DNA from: Anarhynchus alexandrinus
Lineage: Eukaryota; Chordata; Aves; Charadriiformes; Charadriidae
Length of the DNA stretch: 64,000 bases
NCBI GenBank assembly: GCA_008711295.1
Contig: VUYV01000007.1
Coordinates: 6,218,334 to 6,282,333 of the forward strand
Reading direction: 5' to 3'
The notes beneath the pieces are model-generated. The model worked only from the letters and a program-made list of their open reading frames with translations. It was not told the DNA's origin and did no database searches. Shown piece after piece: positions 1 through 10,700 of the stretch (its first letter is position 1; every line of letters begins with the position of its first letter). The position numbers and the translations under genes were made by a program.

Positions 1-489
1 TCTGAGATTTTGTTGACAAACAGCAAATTACTCATTTTTTGCTAGTGTAAATTAATATTGGAAAAATGAACTATTGGGATGCATATGGGGGATGACATCC
101 AGGAGATAACTGCTCTTCTGTGGTCAGTTCACACCGCAATACCCTTACCAGGAAAATATTGACTGGTTTTGTGATATTTGAAGGAGTCACCAGGACAAAG
201 AGCAGTCAAAACCAAAGGAAAATTGAAAAGCTGAAAGCTAACTTACCCTAATTACCTCATTTTTGATAAAACAGCAGGCTGGGATATTACCCTACAAATA
301 TTCATGAAAAAACCCCCACATTTCTTATGGAGAAAGTCTCAATATGTCAAGTCCTTTCAGGAAGATGGGATGGAAAGGCTGGTGGAGATGAGGTCCACCA
401 TGTGAAGGGACAGGATGCAGTTCTGAAAGGAGGAAGTCAGTCTAAATGTCAGAAATACTGGGAGGTATCTTGGGTTGTGAATAATCTGC
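1..489. other. No gene recognised; unique AT-rich DNA
   Basis: I see no coding region, RNA gene or clear repeat here. The part after about 330 may be further sequence of the decayed CR1 that ends at 632, because some phrases resemble the CR1 ORF2 tail, but the match is too weak to set a boundary. Confidence 0.4.
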
Positions 490-632
490 TCAGATACTGG
501 TAGGAGGTCTCTCATTTAGGGCTTTTAAACCAGCCAGTGCCACAGGGGATTATCCTGAACTGGCAAAGAAATAGCCTGGATGACCTAATCGATTTTCCAT
601 TTCTAGTTTCCATGAGTCTGTAATTCTGTGAA
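490..632 (+). mobile_element. Ancient CR1 LINE, 3' end fragment
   Basis: This short stretch follows the order of a CR1 3' end. A piece resembling the last ORF2 codons (GGTCTCTCATTTAGGGCTTT) is followed by GCCTGGATGACCTAAT, which matches the usual 'ggatgacctaat' step of the CR1 3' UTR. It ends in TAATTCTGTGA, a decayed form of the ATTCTATGA terminal repeat. Indels and substitutions are many, so the copy is old. There is no open frame. The 5' limit is unclear. The family match comes from my memory of CR1 consensus sequences; a RepeatMasker run would settle it. Confidence 0.6.
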
Positions 633-2415
633 TTTTTTTCTCTGTTGCTCTTCATATGAAAAATTTCTCCACGAGCCAGGTTGGTTTTTTTGGGCTTTTT
701 GGTTTGTTTTGGTTTTGGGGTTTGTTTTTTTTTTCAGAAATGTCTGTTCATTGGAATTCCTGTTTAAAATTTTGGTGACACGTTTTGCTTTTGTCAGCCT
801 TGGCAAGGAGGCATTGACAGTGCATGTGATCCACCGAGGAGAACAAAATGTCAAAATGCAGTTGTGGCACGAGAAGAGGCGGCGAAGTTTGGAGTTGGGA
901 GTCTATTTTTAGTGGCTAAAGATTGTTCCAAGGTTAAAGGAACATACAATTCTGGGGGAAGGTGGAGGGAATATTTGCCCTCCCTGGAGGGAATCCAAGA
1001 GGATTGCAGAATAAGAGGTCAGAGGAGCAAAGGGAGGGGAGAGCTATCTGTGACACAGCTGTTTTAGAAAACAGAAAGAAAAAAAAAAATGTGGATGGTA
1101 ATCCCTCACGCCATATCCCACTGAAGCATTTTTCAGAGTGGTGGAGTGGAACAAATGTACAGTCATATTTAAGGCATTGGACCACCTACATCTTAACAGA
1201 TCCGCAAATTGACGTTAATGAAGCCATTTATGTTTAAAAAAAAAATTTAAATTCAGCTGGAAAAATAGAATGAATGCTGAAACACTGGCTTACTTGTTCA
1301 AACCAGCTTTCTAAAGCAGTATTTGATATGTTTGCTGGAGAAAAGAGCAGAAAGGACAAAGCTGTCTAAGGAAGATGTATCTCAGGCAATAATTTCCTTC
1401 AGCATGTTTCTGACCAACAGTGGAAGACCTTAGGTTGTATCAATGACAAATGCTTGCGCGCAAAAAGGGAAACAGCAGTTTATTTTTTGGCAGAAAACTG
1501 AACTTTTGTGCAGCGTAGGACCCTTTTGGAGGCATTTACTGGAGATGAAAATCGCTAATGCAGCAAGATCTATTCACCGTAAATTAGTGATGCCTAAACT
1601 GGGAAAATATTGTGATTTTTTTTTTCTTTTTAAGAGGCGCTTGCAAACTATGTAAGCCTTGTATGGTTTTCCTTTTGTATTTATTTAGAAAATTAAAACC
1701 ACAGTAATTTTTTCTTGTGAGGCTATTTTATTTACTCACTTTTTCGAAGGGAAGGTAGCAACTCAAAAGTTGAAGCAGGAAAAGGCACAGGAGCTGCCTA
1801 ATTTTTGCTCCATTTTCCTTTCCCCTCAAGGACTGTAAGCTTTCTCCAAGGAAATGCGGAGCAAATGATTAAGCTACATATAAAAAACAAAACAGTATGT
1901 GTTATCCAGTGTGTGCACAAGTCAAACTGGTTTTTATGCGGGTGAAGAACGTGCTCAGAATTATTTCTTTTCACCTGCCAATCCGCAGTTACCCACACAA
2001 GTTTTGGATGTGCGTACGAGTCTTTCAAAGGTTGTCCTCTGTATTTGAGGACAGAGCAGAAAGCCAATATTGTTCATTTGAGGGCTATTTTTAATGGCTA
2101 CGTACAGAGAGCTCTCTGGAGTTGCCATAAATATCCTGTTTGCTTTCTTTGTTTCTCTTTCATTTAGCTGCCTTGGTATCAACCGGACTATTCTTTCTAA
2201 AACGTTTTACTATATCCCTGCTGCTCCCTTCGGAGGAGGAAATCGGGGAAGTACATTTGCGGGGGGAAAGGCATATTTATTCAGCAACGAGTAACTTTTA
2301 AAAATAGTTAAATCAATTTAGAACAAACTTTCAACAGCGAACGCTCACCTCTGGACGGAGATCAAGAATGGAAACTCTCAGACCAGAAGGAATTTGTGCA
2401 GGATGTAATGAGGAA
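633..2415. other. No gene recognised; unique noncoding DNA
   Basis: This is unique AT-rich DNA with T-rich runs near 685-735 and 1616-1632 and an A-run near 1078-1089. Short open frames occur on both strands, but none has a recognisable domain, a codon pattern or a convincing pair of splice sites. Confidence 0.5.
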
Positions 2416-2433
2416 TAAAAAAAAAAAAAAAAC
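2416..2433. repeat. Poly-A run
   Basis: An uninterrupted A run follows GGAAT and leads into CAAAACC. No element body or target-site duplication could be seen on either side, so I call it a simple homopolymer and not a retrocopy tail. Confidence 0.7.
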
Positions 2434-5379
2434 AAAACCAGTGAGTGGGTCTGGGGGGTGCCAGGACCGAAATAACGCCAGGTCACCCCAAACTGCCAGG
2501 CAACGCGCCGCCTTTTCTCCCTCTCATGCAGCGCACAAATGTATAACATTTCGCTGAGAGTGTGAAGTGCAAATCCAAGCGCCCACAGGATTAATTTACA
2601 TGCCCAAGTGGGGACATGTGCTTAAACAATGAGGCTCTCCCCTGAAGTCCTTCAGTACATCACACGTATGCAGAAATTCATATGCAGGCACGCCAGTGCC
2701 TACGGAGCATTTTTTTTTGTTGTGAAAGGCACGTGTGATATTGGGCTCATTACGATGAAACACGTGAAATCAGATCCTCCTTTCTTCCTGCTCCGTTCTG
2801 CTTCGCTTTCTGCTGAGTGTCAGAAAAGCAGATTACATCCGTTCAACCGCTGCCCGCAGCATCGGAGCTGAAGATTATCTGCATCTTCTTTCTATATTTT
2901 TTTTCCTTTGGAAATGTTTGGCTCCCTTGCTCAGAAGCTCCTGAAAGAGAGAAGTTCTCCTAGTGCAGAGAAGCGTTTATGTACTGGAGCAGAGGGCTTT
3001 TTTATTGTTTTGCAAAGCAGATGTTATGTGTCTTACAAGAGGAGCGCTGACCTCCCTCCCGTGCCCGTTCTCCAGGCTGGTGTGTGTGGATTCCAGCAGC
3101 TCTGCTGACCACCGTCCCTCGCACCTGGGGCTGCAGAGCCTGCCCTCACCAGGGGGGCTTTGCATGACCCCCCCCAACAAGCTGGGGAAATGCCTTCCAG
3201 CAGCTCCTCTCACCTCGTAAAAGCCGGGGTGTGAATTACCAGCGCATGTGGGAGACCCCGCAGACTCTGGGGATGCCAAATCTCTTCTGCTCTCCCACCA
3301 CCAATGCCCTGAGTCCTTGGCAAATCCTTCCCATTGCCATTTTGGCAGCAGCAGCGTTCCCTCCTTGGATGCTCCTCTCCCTTTCATGATCCCAGTGTGC
3401 TGGTGGGGACTTGCAGGTTGTGACACAAGACAAGTAGATCAGTCCTGGCTTCCTATGGCTATGCATAATTTTTGGTGCACGCAGCCCAGCTGATCATTAA
3501 GTGTATGGCTTTTAGGGTCATCCTTGGCACAAGGGCTAAGAACAGAGACAGGGATTTGCAGACAGGAGGCGGGTGGTGGAAATACTAACCCAACCATCAT
3601 AGGTGCGCTGGGTAATTGCTGCCAAAGATCTCAGCATCTCTGGGAGAGAGCCAGCAATTGCCATAGTGCAGAAGGGTGCAGCAGTGAAGGAAAGGCACAA
3701 GACAAAGTCATGGCCATGTCAGATGTTTGTGCTCCTCAAGGATAGATAGCACCTGCCTCCCTGGAGAAAAATCGAGGGGAATTGTAGATGCCTTTGTAGC
3801 GTTGCCTGCCTTATTAGGTTAAAGAACTCCTGGCTTGGCGTTTGCTTGTGGGTATCCCGTTCCCCTTGCCCAGCAGGAGCTGAGGTATGCTGAATTAAGA
3901 TGATATATTCTCTGGACAGGTGGAGAAGGGAATCGTTTCTTCAGACAGGAGGAAAAAAAAAAGTGGCTAGAAAGTTTATCCCATGCTACAGAATAACCGT
4001 ATCATTGGATACCAGGGAGTTATAAATTTATTATTATATATGGTTTCTAAGTTTGTTGTATAATTGCAAGCTTGCACAGTGTGTTCACAAATCAGAGATT
4101 TGTGGATCCCAATGGTAATCACACATATCTGCACACCCTTGTTCATCCAGGATGGACAGACAATGAAAGGATGGCATTGCTTGAATATTCTCTGCATCCA
4201 AACGTGAGGAATGTCAAACGCCAGGTCTTGTAAAATGCAATGCCATTGTTGCCTTTAACATGATGCCTGTTAAGAGACGTGGCTCCGGGAGGTCTGGGTG
4301 TTACTGTTTTGCCTGGGAGAGGGTGAAAGAAGAAGGAAGGAAGGAGGAGAAAAGAGAAACATTCTCAGGATAGTTTGCCCTTGGTGTTTTATGGCTTCAG
4401 GGCAAAGATTTCAGACCTGGCCTACAACACCTCCATCAGATACCCTGGTGCCTGGCCTGGATGTCCCCAGCAAGGGAGGCGATGAAACAGCTGCTATCAG
4501 CTCTTGGCTGTGGATGGTGGGAGATGACGGTTCTCCTTGGGGGTGAGGGCATTTGGGGGAGTTTGGTGGGGAAGGACAATGCTGCTGCAAGAGAGTCAGA
4601 TGGCCAAACAGGAGCATTTCTGGCAGCTAACCACACTGGACAGCTTGGTCCTTCTCAGTGGGGCTTTCGTCTTAGGTACCAGCAGGAGATGCCACCACAT
4701 CAGTGGCCCTACAATCTATATTGCAACAAAAAACTTGCTCTCTATGCAGTCCCCACAAGGAAGCCTGGCAGATGCTCACTGGCATCCATCTGTTGCACGT
4801 GCCAGGGAAAGGCTCCCACCCCAGATACTTTACCCCACCAGTGATAACCATCCCTGACAACCATGGGCATCCAAAAGACAAAACATAAACCTTTTGAGTT
4901 GCTGTCATTGCTGTTGGTGGCTCACAGCAAAATCTAGGCAGAGTGTGATGTGTTTACACACTGTACGTGAGTGAAAATACCTCTCTGTGCCCCCCCAAAG
5001 CCGTTAACTCTCTGAGGAGTCAGCAGATGAACTGGAGTGGTTAAACTCATTAACATCAGGTTAACTCCCATTGTGAAGCTCCTGGCTCGACATCAGAGGG
5101 CAATAAAACACCGAGCGCAACATGATGACTGTTATGATCAGGAAATTTGGGACATGTGTCATTAGAGGGAACAAACAGGGCAGCAGAGGTGTCTGGCACT
5201 AACGCTGCTGAGTGTTCGTTGCCATGCACTCCCCCTCCATGTTCCTCTTATGCCCTTTATCAGCTTCCTCCGATGTTGGGTGCAAACAAAGTCTGGCCCT
5301 TACCTGAGGGTCAGAGAGATGAGAGACAGTGTTAGACAGGATATTCCCAGCATTTTCAATGCTTCCTCTTCGGAGCGTT
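2434..5379. other. No gene recognised; moderately GC-rich unique DNA
   Basis: Open frames of 80 to 149 codons overlap on both strands around 2900-3500 and 4300-4900. They shadow one another, begin and end at random, and contain no domain I recognise. A purine tract (GAAGGAAGGAAGGAGG type) lies near 4327-4352. Nothing else is identifiable. Confidence 0.5.
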
Positions 5380-5760
5380 ATGAATGTCTGACTGACACGG
5401 CCAGGCGAAAGTGCTGCGGGTTCCCGCGGGACCCGCGCGGCCGTAAAACTCACAAACATAATAATAACAAAGTCATAAATTCTGACCTGTGGTACAGTCC
5501 GAGTCAAATAACAGCTCCCCAGCTGTGGAATATGTGCCCTTGTTGTGTGAAGGTGGCAGACCCGGGGGTAAAGTTCACCTCGTATTTGTCAGGTTGTGTA
5601 GAGCCAGGCCTGGTTAATGATCTCAAAGCAGCCAAAAACCCCCATGCAGCGGGACAGATGCCCAACCGTGTTTTTAGCCTGTTATGATTTACCGATTATT
5701 TTGTGAGGAGGCAAAGCTTAAAAAAAACAGCCGATAAGGGACAGATAACGGAGCTGGGGC
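5380..5760. promoter_or_regulatory. Candidate regulatory element: CpG islet with clustered motifs
   Basis: A short CpG-dense core (about 5395-5445) contains adjacent GC inverted repeats, GCGGGTTCCCGC followed by GCGGGACCCGC. Downstream are a forkhead-like ACAAACA (5452-5458), a SOX-like ACAAAG (5467-5472), a RUNX core TGTGGT (5488-5493) and two direct GATAA sites 11 bp apart (5733-5737 and 5744-5748). Motif matches of this length occur often by chance. The call rests on their density together with the CpG islet in repeat-free DNA. Activity is inferred only; there is no gene next to it in the window. Confidence 0.3.
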
Positions 5761-5777
5761 AACAAGTGGTGGAGATG

Positions 5778-5826
5778 CCCTTCAAAACACCCAGGTGGTG
5801 GGTTTATCCCCTTCAAAACACCCAGG
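5778..5826. repeat. 18-bp direct repeat
   Basis: CCCTTCAAAACACCCAGG occurs at 5778-5795 and again, unchanged, at 5809-5826, a period of 31 bp. Both copies are followed by divergent DNA, so this is a small local duplication and not an array. Confidence 0.85.
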
Positions 5827-7529
5827 ACCTTTTATCTTCAGAGCTTTACCCAGTCCCTCAATGTCTTCAGGGCATCAGGACTGAATGCAGCCCAAGAAGA
5901 GGGGTGCAATAACCCATGGCTCTTTCTTCTTCTTTCTGCAGTGATTTTTTTCCAGCCACAGCATTCAAGCCCCAAACCCCTGAAAGACGTTAGGAAAGCT
6001 CCAGACAGTGCAGGGAGCTGCACTGGGTGAATATTAGGGCAGCCTGGCAGAGCCGTGAGTTAATTCAGATCCTTCCCAAGAGTAGAAACAGAGTTCAACA
6101 CATGGAAACCCTCCAAGTAGTCCATGCTTCCCTTTAAGATGTGCTCAGGTGGGCTGGTAACAAGGAGATGTGCATAGGAGAGGTCGAGGAGAAAGCTTGG
6201 TAGCATCAGCCATCCTCAGGAGTGGATTTTCCAGGGAAAAGGGACTTGGGAGGCTTCTTCTTCATCCCCCCCATCTCCTCTGTCAGACTGGGATCGCGTC
6301 CACCTCAAGCCTCAGTGACAAGAGGGAGCGGGCTGCTCGCCATCCGGAGAAGGAAGGACGAGATGATTTGTTTTTGTGTGTGTTTTTCTTTCCATGTCTG
6401 CTACTTGGAAGGAAACATGTCTGCTTTTAGAGAACAATGCTGCCCAGGGTCGTGGGAGTGAGTTACTGATGTGTGCGAATCCTAACCCGGACCCCGTTCC
6501 CAGGCCAGCCCTCGGCGGTGCTCAGCTGTGCACCGTCCCCTTGCAGTGGGTTAAATGCTAAATGAGGGGGGGGGCTGGGGGCAATTGGGAAGGGCAGCCC
6601 CTTCCCCCCTATATAGGGATGCGGCACTTGCTCTCCCTGAGCTGCTGTAAACAGGGATGCTCCAGGGCTTCTTGAACACCCCCAAAATCCCCACTTTCCA
6701 ACCCATGACCTACCCCACTGCCTCTAATTCTTCCTCTCCTTCTCACCCCAAATGCTTTCCTTTGACTTTTCTTACAGCTATTTCTTCTCGTTTTCCCCAT
6801 CCACACACCGATGGACTAATGTGGACAACAGAATAGGGATAGAACAGCCACCAAACATCTTCCTCCTCTGCAACCAACTGCAGTTAAGTCAGATCTCCTC
6901 ACCTTGAGACAACACAACGCTCTCAAAGGCTGTGAAATTCCTACCACGCTTCCCACGTCGGTATTAATCCCATCGAGTATTGCACATCCCCCTTCTCCAA
7001 AACCCTCCTTTGGAAGCAGGTAGGGCTCCACATGTTGTCACAGTGGTGTTTAGCTGCTACCAGCCTCCAGTCAGGTCACGTTTTGTGCCGGTGCTCTTCA
7101 GATGTCAAATTTTGAAGTGAAGCGATTTGGGCTGCAACGCGCTAACTCCACATGCAATGACTGCTTTGTTGTAGCTCAGGGGTACAAAACAGCATTTTAA
7201 GGATTCCCAGCCCGCTCTCCAAACAGCTCCTCTGGCTAAAAGCACTTGGCATAAATTAGGGAATGCTCAGATAGGCTGTAGTTTCCATCTAAGTCTGAGC
7301 AATGCAGGAATGGGAGCAGGAGGTGTTTTAGAGGACTCATTACCAAATATGATGAAATTGGAGGTATTGAGGTGAAGGGGATCGACAAGAACTGCAAAGA
7401 CGTCTTTGGCAGAGTTTAGGGCACGACCCGAGATGATGTCCAGGCAAGTACTGAGCTGAGAAAATACATTCCAGCAACACAGACTGAGCAGGCATTTCAT
7501 GCGCTTTGCGGCACTCATCATCACCTCGT
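5827..7529. other. No gene recognised; unique noncoding DNA
   Basis: This is unique DNA with a G run near 6565-6573. A TATATAGGG-like string lies near 6611, but there is no supporting downstream open frame or CpG island, so I do not call a promoter. Short frames on both strands have no recognisable content. Confidence 0.45.
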
Positions 7530-7875
7530 GGCTCCCCGGTTCACACCTCGCGGTCCTTTGAGCCCCGCCGTGCCCAGGGCCGGGGAAGGCTGCGGAGGGA
7601 GGCCGCCTCCTCTCCCAGCAAAACAAAACCCTTTGGGGATCCTTCATGGTGATCTTTAGGGTCTACAGATCACCTTTAATACAAACTGCGGCGCTGGCAC
7701 ATCAGGGAGTGCTTAAATAAGGCGCCTTAACATACCCCCCTGTCTTCGCCCGGCGCGCTTCTCCTGCCACCCGCCTGCCCGAGACTGCCTATTGCAGCCT
7801 GGAATGGCGGCTTAGTTTTAAGGATAAACACATCCATCACAAAGCTGTTTGGCATACGCCGGCGCCGGCACTCTC
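7530..7875. promoter_or_regulatory. Two neighbouring CpG-dense islets
   Basis: CpG dinucleotides are dense at about 7525-7615 and again at 7745-7870, in contrast with the surrounding DNA. The second islet contains a perfect 12-bp palindrome, GCCGGCGCCGGC, at 7858-7869. CpG density of this kind marks unmethylated CpG islands at promoters or developmental enhancers in vertebrates. No coding first exon or splice donor could be assigned. An unannotated noncoding transcript is possible, as is a chance GC-rich patch. Confidence 0.3.
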
Positions 7876-8199
7876 ATCCCCTCCGTGAAACCCTTTTTGA
7901 GGACTCTCTGTCCGGAGACCGCATCTCTGCTCCGCTTTCCGCTCCCCAACCTGCTTTTTCCAACTCTCCCCAAGCGTCATCCCGCAGTTTACCAGGAACG
8001 GGAAGAGACGGGGGAAAACGAGGGGCACTTTAACCCCTATTCGAAAGCTCTAATTCCCTCCTGGTTTAGTATATTTAGTTTGGGCACAGTTCTGAAACAA
8101 AAGGTATAAAGAAGCCAAGTTGTTGGGGCAGGGGGAGGGAAGAAAGTTGGTTTGATTTTGAGAGCTTTGGAAGATCATTAAAATTTCATAACGGCCAGG

Positions 8200-8216
8200 A
8201 AAAAAAAAAAAAAAAA
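8200..8216. repeat. Poly-A run (17 A)
   Basis: This is an uninterrupted A homopolymer in otherwise unique DNA. No retrocopy body was recognised upstream. Confidence 0.8.
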
Positions 8217-8732
8217 GGTTGTTTGCTTATAAGGTCTCTAGTGTTTAAAGAGCTAGAGACAAAACTGCCGAGCAGTATACTCCAGTTTATCCTGTGGAAT
8301 AGGAAGGAATGGCCCCAGACATAATTACAAGTAAGTAGTGCACCGAGAGAGGGGAAAAAGCTCAGGAAATCTGATGTCTAAGAACTTCTTTTCGCTGGTG
8401 TTTCATCAGTTCGCCCGGGTGTTTGTTTGCCTTCTTTCGCCATCTGCCTCGGCCGTAAGGGGTTGGATCCTTTGACGGCGAAAGCGCGGGATGGGAAGAA
8501 TTTTTGCTTCTGAAATTCGGTGGGGCTTAAAGCAAAACCCGGGAACAAGGGTGAAATGTGAAGCTTGTTTTGTGAGTTTGCTGAGCTGACAGCCCGAGCG
8601 TGGGGTTTCAGCGGTGGTCTCGCTGCTTGTCGACTCGCGAGTTTTTATCCACTCAACAAGCAACATGAGAGAGATTTTTACAAAAACAGGGAAATGATTT
8701 CTCATTAACATTTCTACCTAGCAAAAAAAAAA
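8217..8732. other. No gene recognised; unique DNA
   Basis: I see nothing identifiable. A minus-strand frame of about 100 codons at 8406-8711 contains no motif that I recognise. Confidence 0.45.
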
Positions 8733-8733
8733 N
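8733..8733. other. Single undetermined base after an A run
   Basis: One N follows ten A residues. It probably marks a closed or zero-length assembly join at a homopolymer. The flanks are not duplicated. Confidence 0.9.
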
Positions 8734-10151
8734 CATTAGCGGTTATAAAGCAGCAGGGAGATGATGATGAATGTTAGGCTGCGTATGAAAACTGTACAAG
8801 GCTGTATAGTTCTCAAAAAATATGTGCTATTTCTGTTCTTTAGCTTCACTCCTTAAAAATGTATTAGCATTGAAATGGAATTTAAAAACTGAAAAACGAC
8901 ATTGGCAAAATATTTCTCTGAAACACAGAACTGTCCATCTGAAAAACAAAATCGGTCGTAAATCATAGAACACATTAACAGCCGCAATATAGAAATTGAA
9001 CCTTGTAAAATATCCTTCTCAGTACAAAATAACATTAACAACCAGTGTTATAGTGATACAAACACTAGTAAAGCTATTATTTTACAGTCAAGGTTGCAGA
9101 TATCAGTTCTGTTTTAAAATCATGGTTTAGTACTTTAAAAAATCATTAACAGTGAAAACCTTTTTCTATGTTACATCATACCTAGTTATGAAAAGTAGAA
9201 ACTTATTGCATTCTATTTTATTATGAGCCTTCTTTTAGTTGTCTGTAATTTGTACATTACTATACTTATTGGCATATTTCTTGCAGTAAAAGATACATAT
9301 CTTAATTTTCTATTTTGTTTTACAAAAAAAAAAAACAACAAAAAAGCCAAGAAAAAAACCCCTTCCTTATAATTTCCTGTACTGAAAATGATTTTTGGGT
9401 AACCTGCAAGCTGAACAGAAAGAAAACAGACTGAATTATTTCTTTAAAGTGCACAATATTTTCTGCGTGTTTTAATGAGTAGAGCATTATGCTTTTGCTG
9501 TGTATGCCTAATATGCACGCTTCATGCCCACAAGAACAACTTTATAATTAGGGGAAGCATTTTAAAGGTATATATAGCTAAATTAAAAATGAGGTCCCAT
9601 TATCCTTTGTGGGATTTGTGCTCCTAAAATCATTAAGTGCATTAAGTTGGTCACGTTCATCCCACAAGGAGAATTAATTGTTTTTTATTAGGATACAGTT
9701 TTCTTCTTATTTTTCCATCTCTTGGGAACAGATCAGCTTCCTTACTTTTCAGCTTTTACCTACACAATTGTGCAAATAAAACACTAAGACTGATTCTGTA
9801 GATTTTACATATGTAAAACCTCATCATTTTTTTAAGGAGTTTCCCAGATATGAGGCTGCTCCAAGCCATGTTGAAGTTAATGAGTCATTTCTATCTCTTG
9901 TAAAGGGATTTGGACCTGAACACTGGACTCTGTACCAATTGGAGGCTGTACTTTCATAAGAAGGTGAATTTTATCATTTTGCAAAACCAGGAATAGTTAC
10001 CCATGGAATAGTTTAGACTATAGTTGAAGGGTATAGTGTGGTCTGATAATGATAATCTTCCCCCATGTACTTTGGACTTATCGCTGGCTTCGTGGCTAAC
10101 ACAACACGTGTCAGCTTATTTCTCACCCATGTGTTAATAAAACACTGTGCT
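8734..10151. other. AT-rich unique DNA without genes
   Basis: About 1.4 kb of strongly AT-rich, CR1-free sequence, with several TAAT-type strings and A runs near 9325-9336. It contains a 16-bp perfect palindrome (9803-9818, listed separately) and ACACGTGT at 10104-10111. Stop codons are frequent in all frames. Confidence 0.5.
9803..9818. repeat. Perfect 16-bp palindrome
   Basis: TTTTACATATGTAAAA is fully self-complementary. It contains the E-box CATATG at its centre. It could be a binding site for a dimeric factor, or chance in AT-rich DNA. Confidence 0.8.
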
Positions 10152-10171
10152 TTTGCATAGTGTTTGCATAG
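10152..10171 (+). repeat. Direct repeat of TTTGCATAG (octamer-like)
   Basis: TTTGCATAG occurs twice with a 2-bp spacer (10152-10160 and 10163-10171). Each copy resembles the POU-factor octamer half ATTTGCAT. The 11-mer TTTGCATAGTG, which covers the first copy, recurs at 18447-18457. Function is inferred only. Confidence 0.5.
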
Positions 10172-10419
10172 AAAAACTTAACAAATTTTTAACCTGACTT
10201 TGATTTTACTGTTTTTCGAAAATAGACAATGGTGTTACTCATATAAAAGTTCATTCCCCATTCTGGTAATTAACAGAGTAGCCTGAAATCTCATTACCTT
10301 CATTAGAAAATGGAGAAGTCTGAGGGCTTAGAGAAATTCTGGAGTCAATGAAGGTTCGAGTGCTTTTTGCCTCCTTTTCTCTCTTGCTTTTATACTTTTC
10401 ACTCCTCGCTGTCGCGTTG

Positions 10420-10700
10420 TGCGTGCCTTTTCACAAAGCGTTCATTCGGAGCAGGGAGGAGGGTCTGAAAAGGGTTAGCTTAGACGAAGCGTAATATGGA
10501 AACAAGGACTATGTTGTCACATCGGGTTTGCTCAGCCCTTAAAATCTGCCTCGGGTCTCCATGTCCTGCCATAATGCAAATGAGAATGTTCTTGCTGGGA
10601 ACATGTCATTCCCGTGAACGTTAAAGGCTGTCATGCAAGCCTCCTGGGAGCCGGCTGCAGCAAGTCCTCCTGATTTAAGAGCTATTACTGATGCTGCTAT
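10420..10700. promoter_or_regulatory. Candidate regulatory element with perfect POU octamer
   Basis: This repeat-free stretch has a perfect octamer ATGCAAAT at 10574-10581. It also has a p53-like half site, GGAACATGTC, near 10599-10608, and a GC-rich segment near 10645-10665. The sequence is not low-complexity, and its composition differs from the AT-rich DNA on the left. Conservation cannot be tested here, so this is a candidate only. Confidence 0.25.

Noticed and set aside
2977..3426. 149-codon minus-strand open frame
   Set aside because: Open frames on the other strand overlap it, and no motif is visible. It is likely due to low stop density in GC-rich DNA.
6605..6620. TATATAGGG string as a core promoter
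   Set aside because: There is no initiator, CpG island or exon downstream. An isolated TATA-like word is common by chance.
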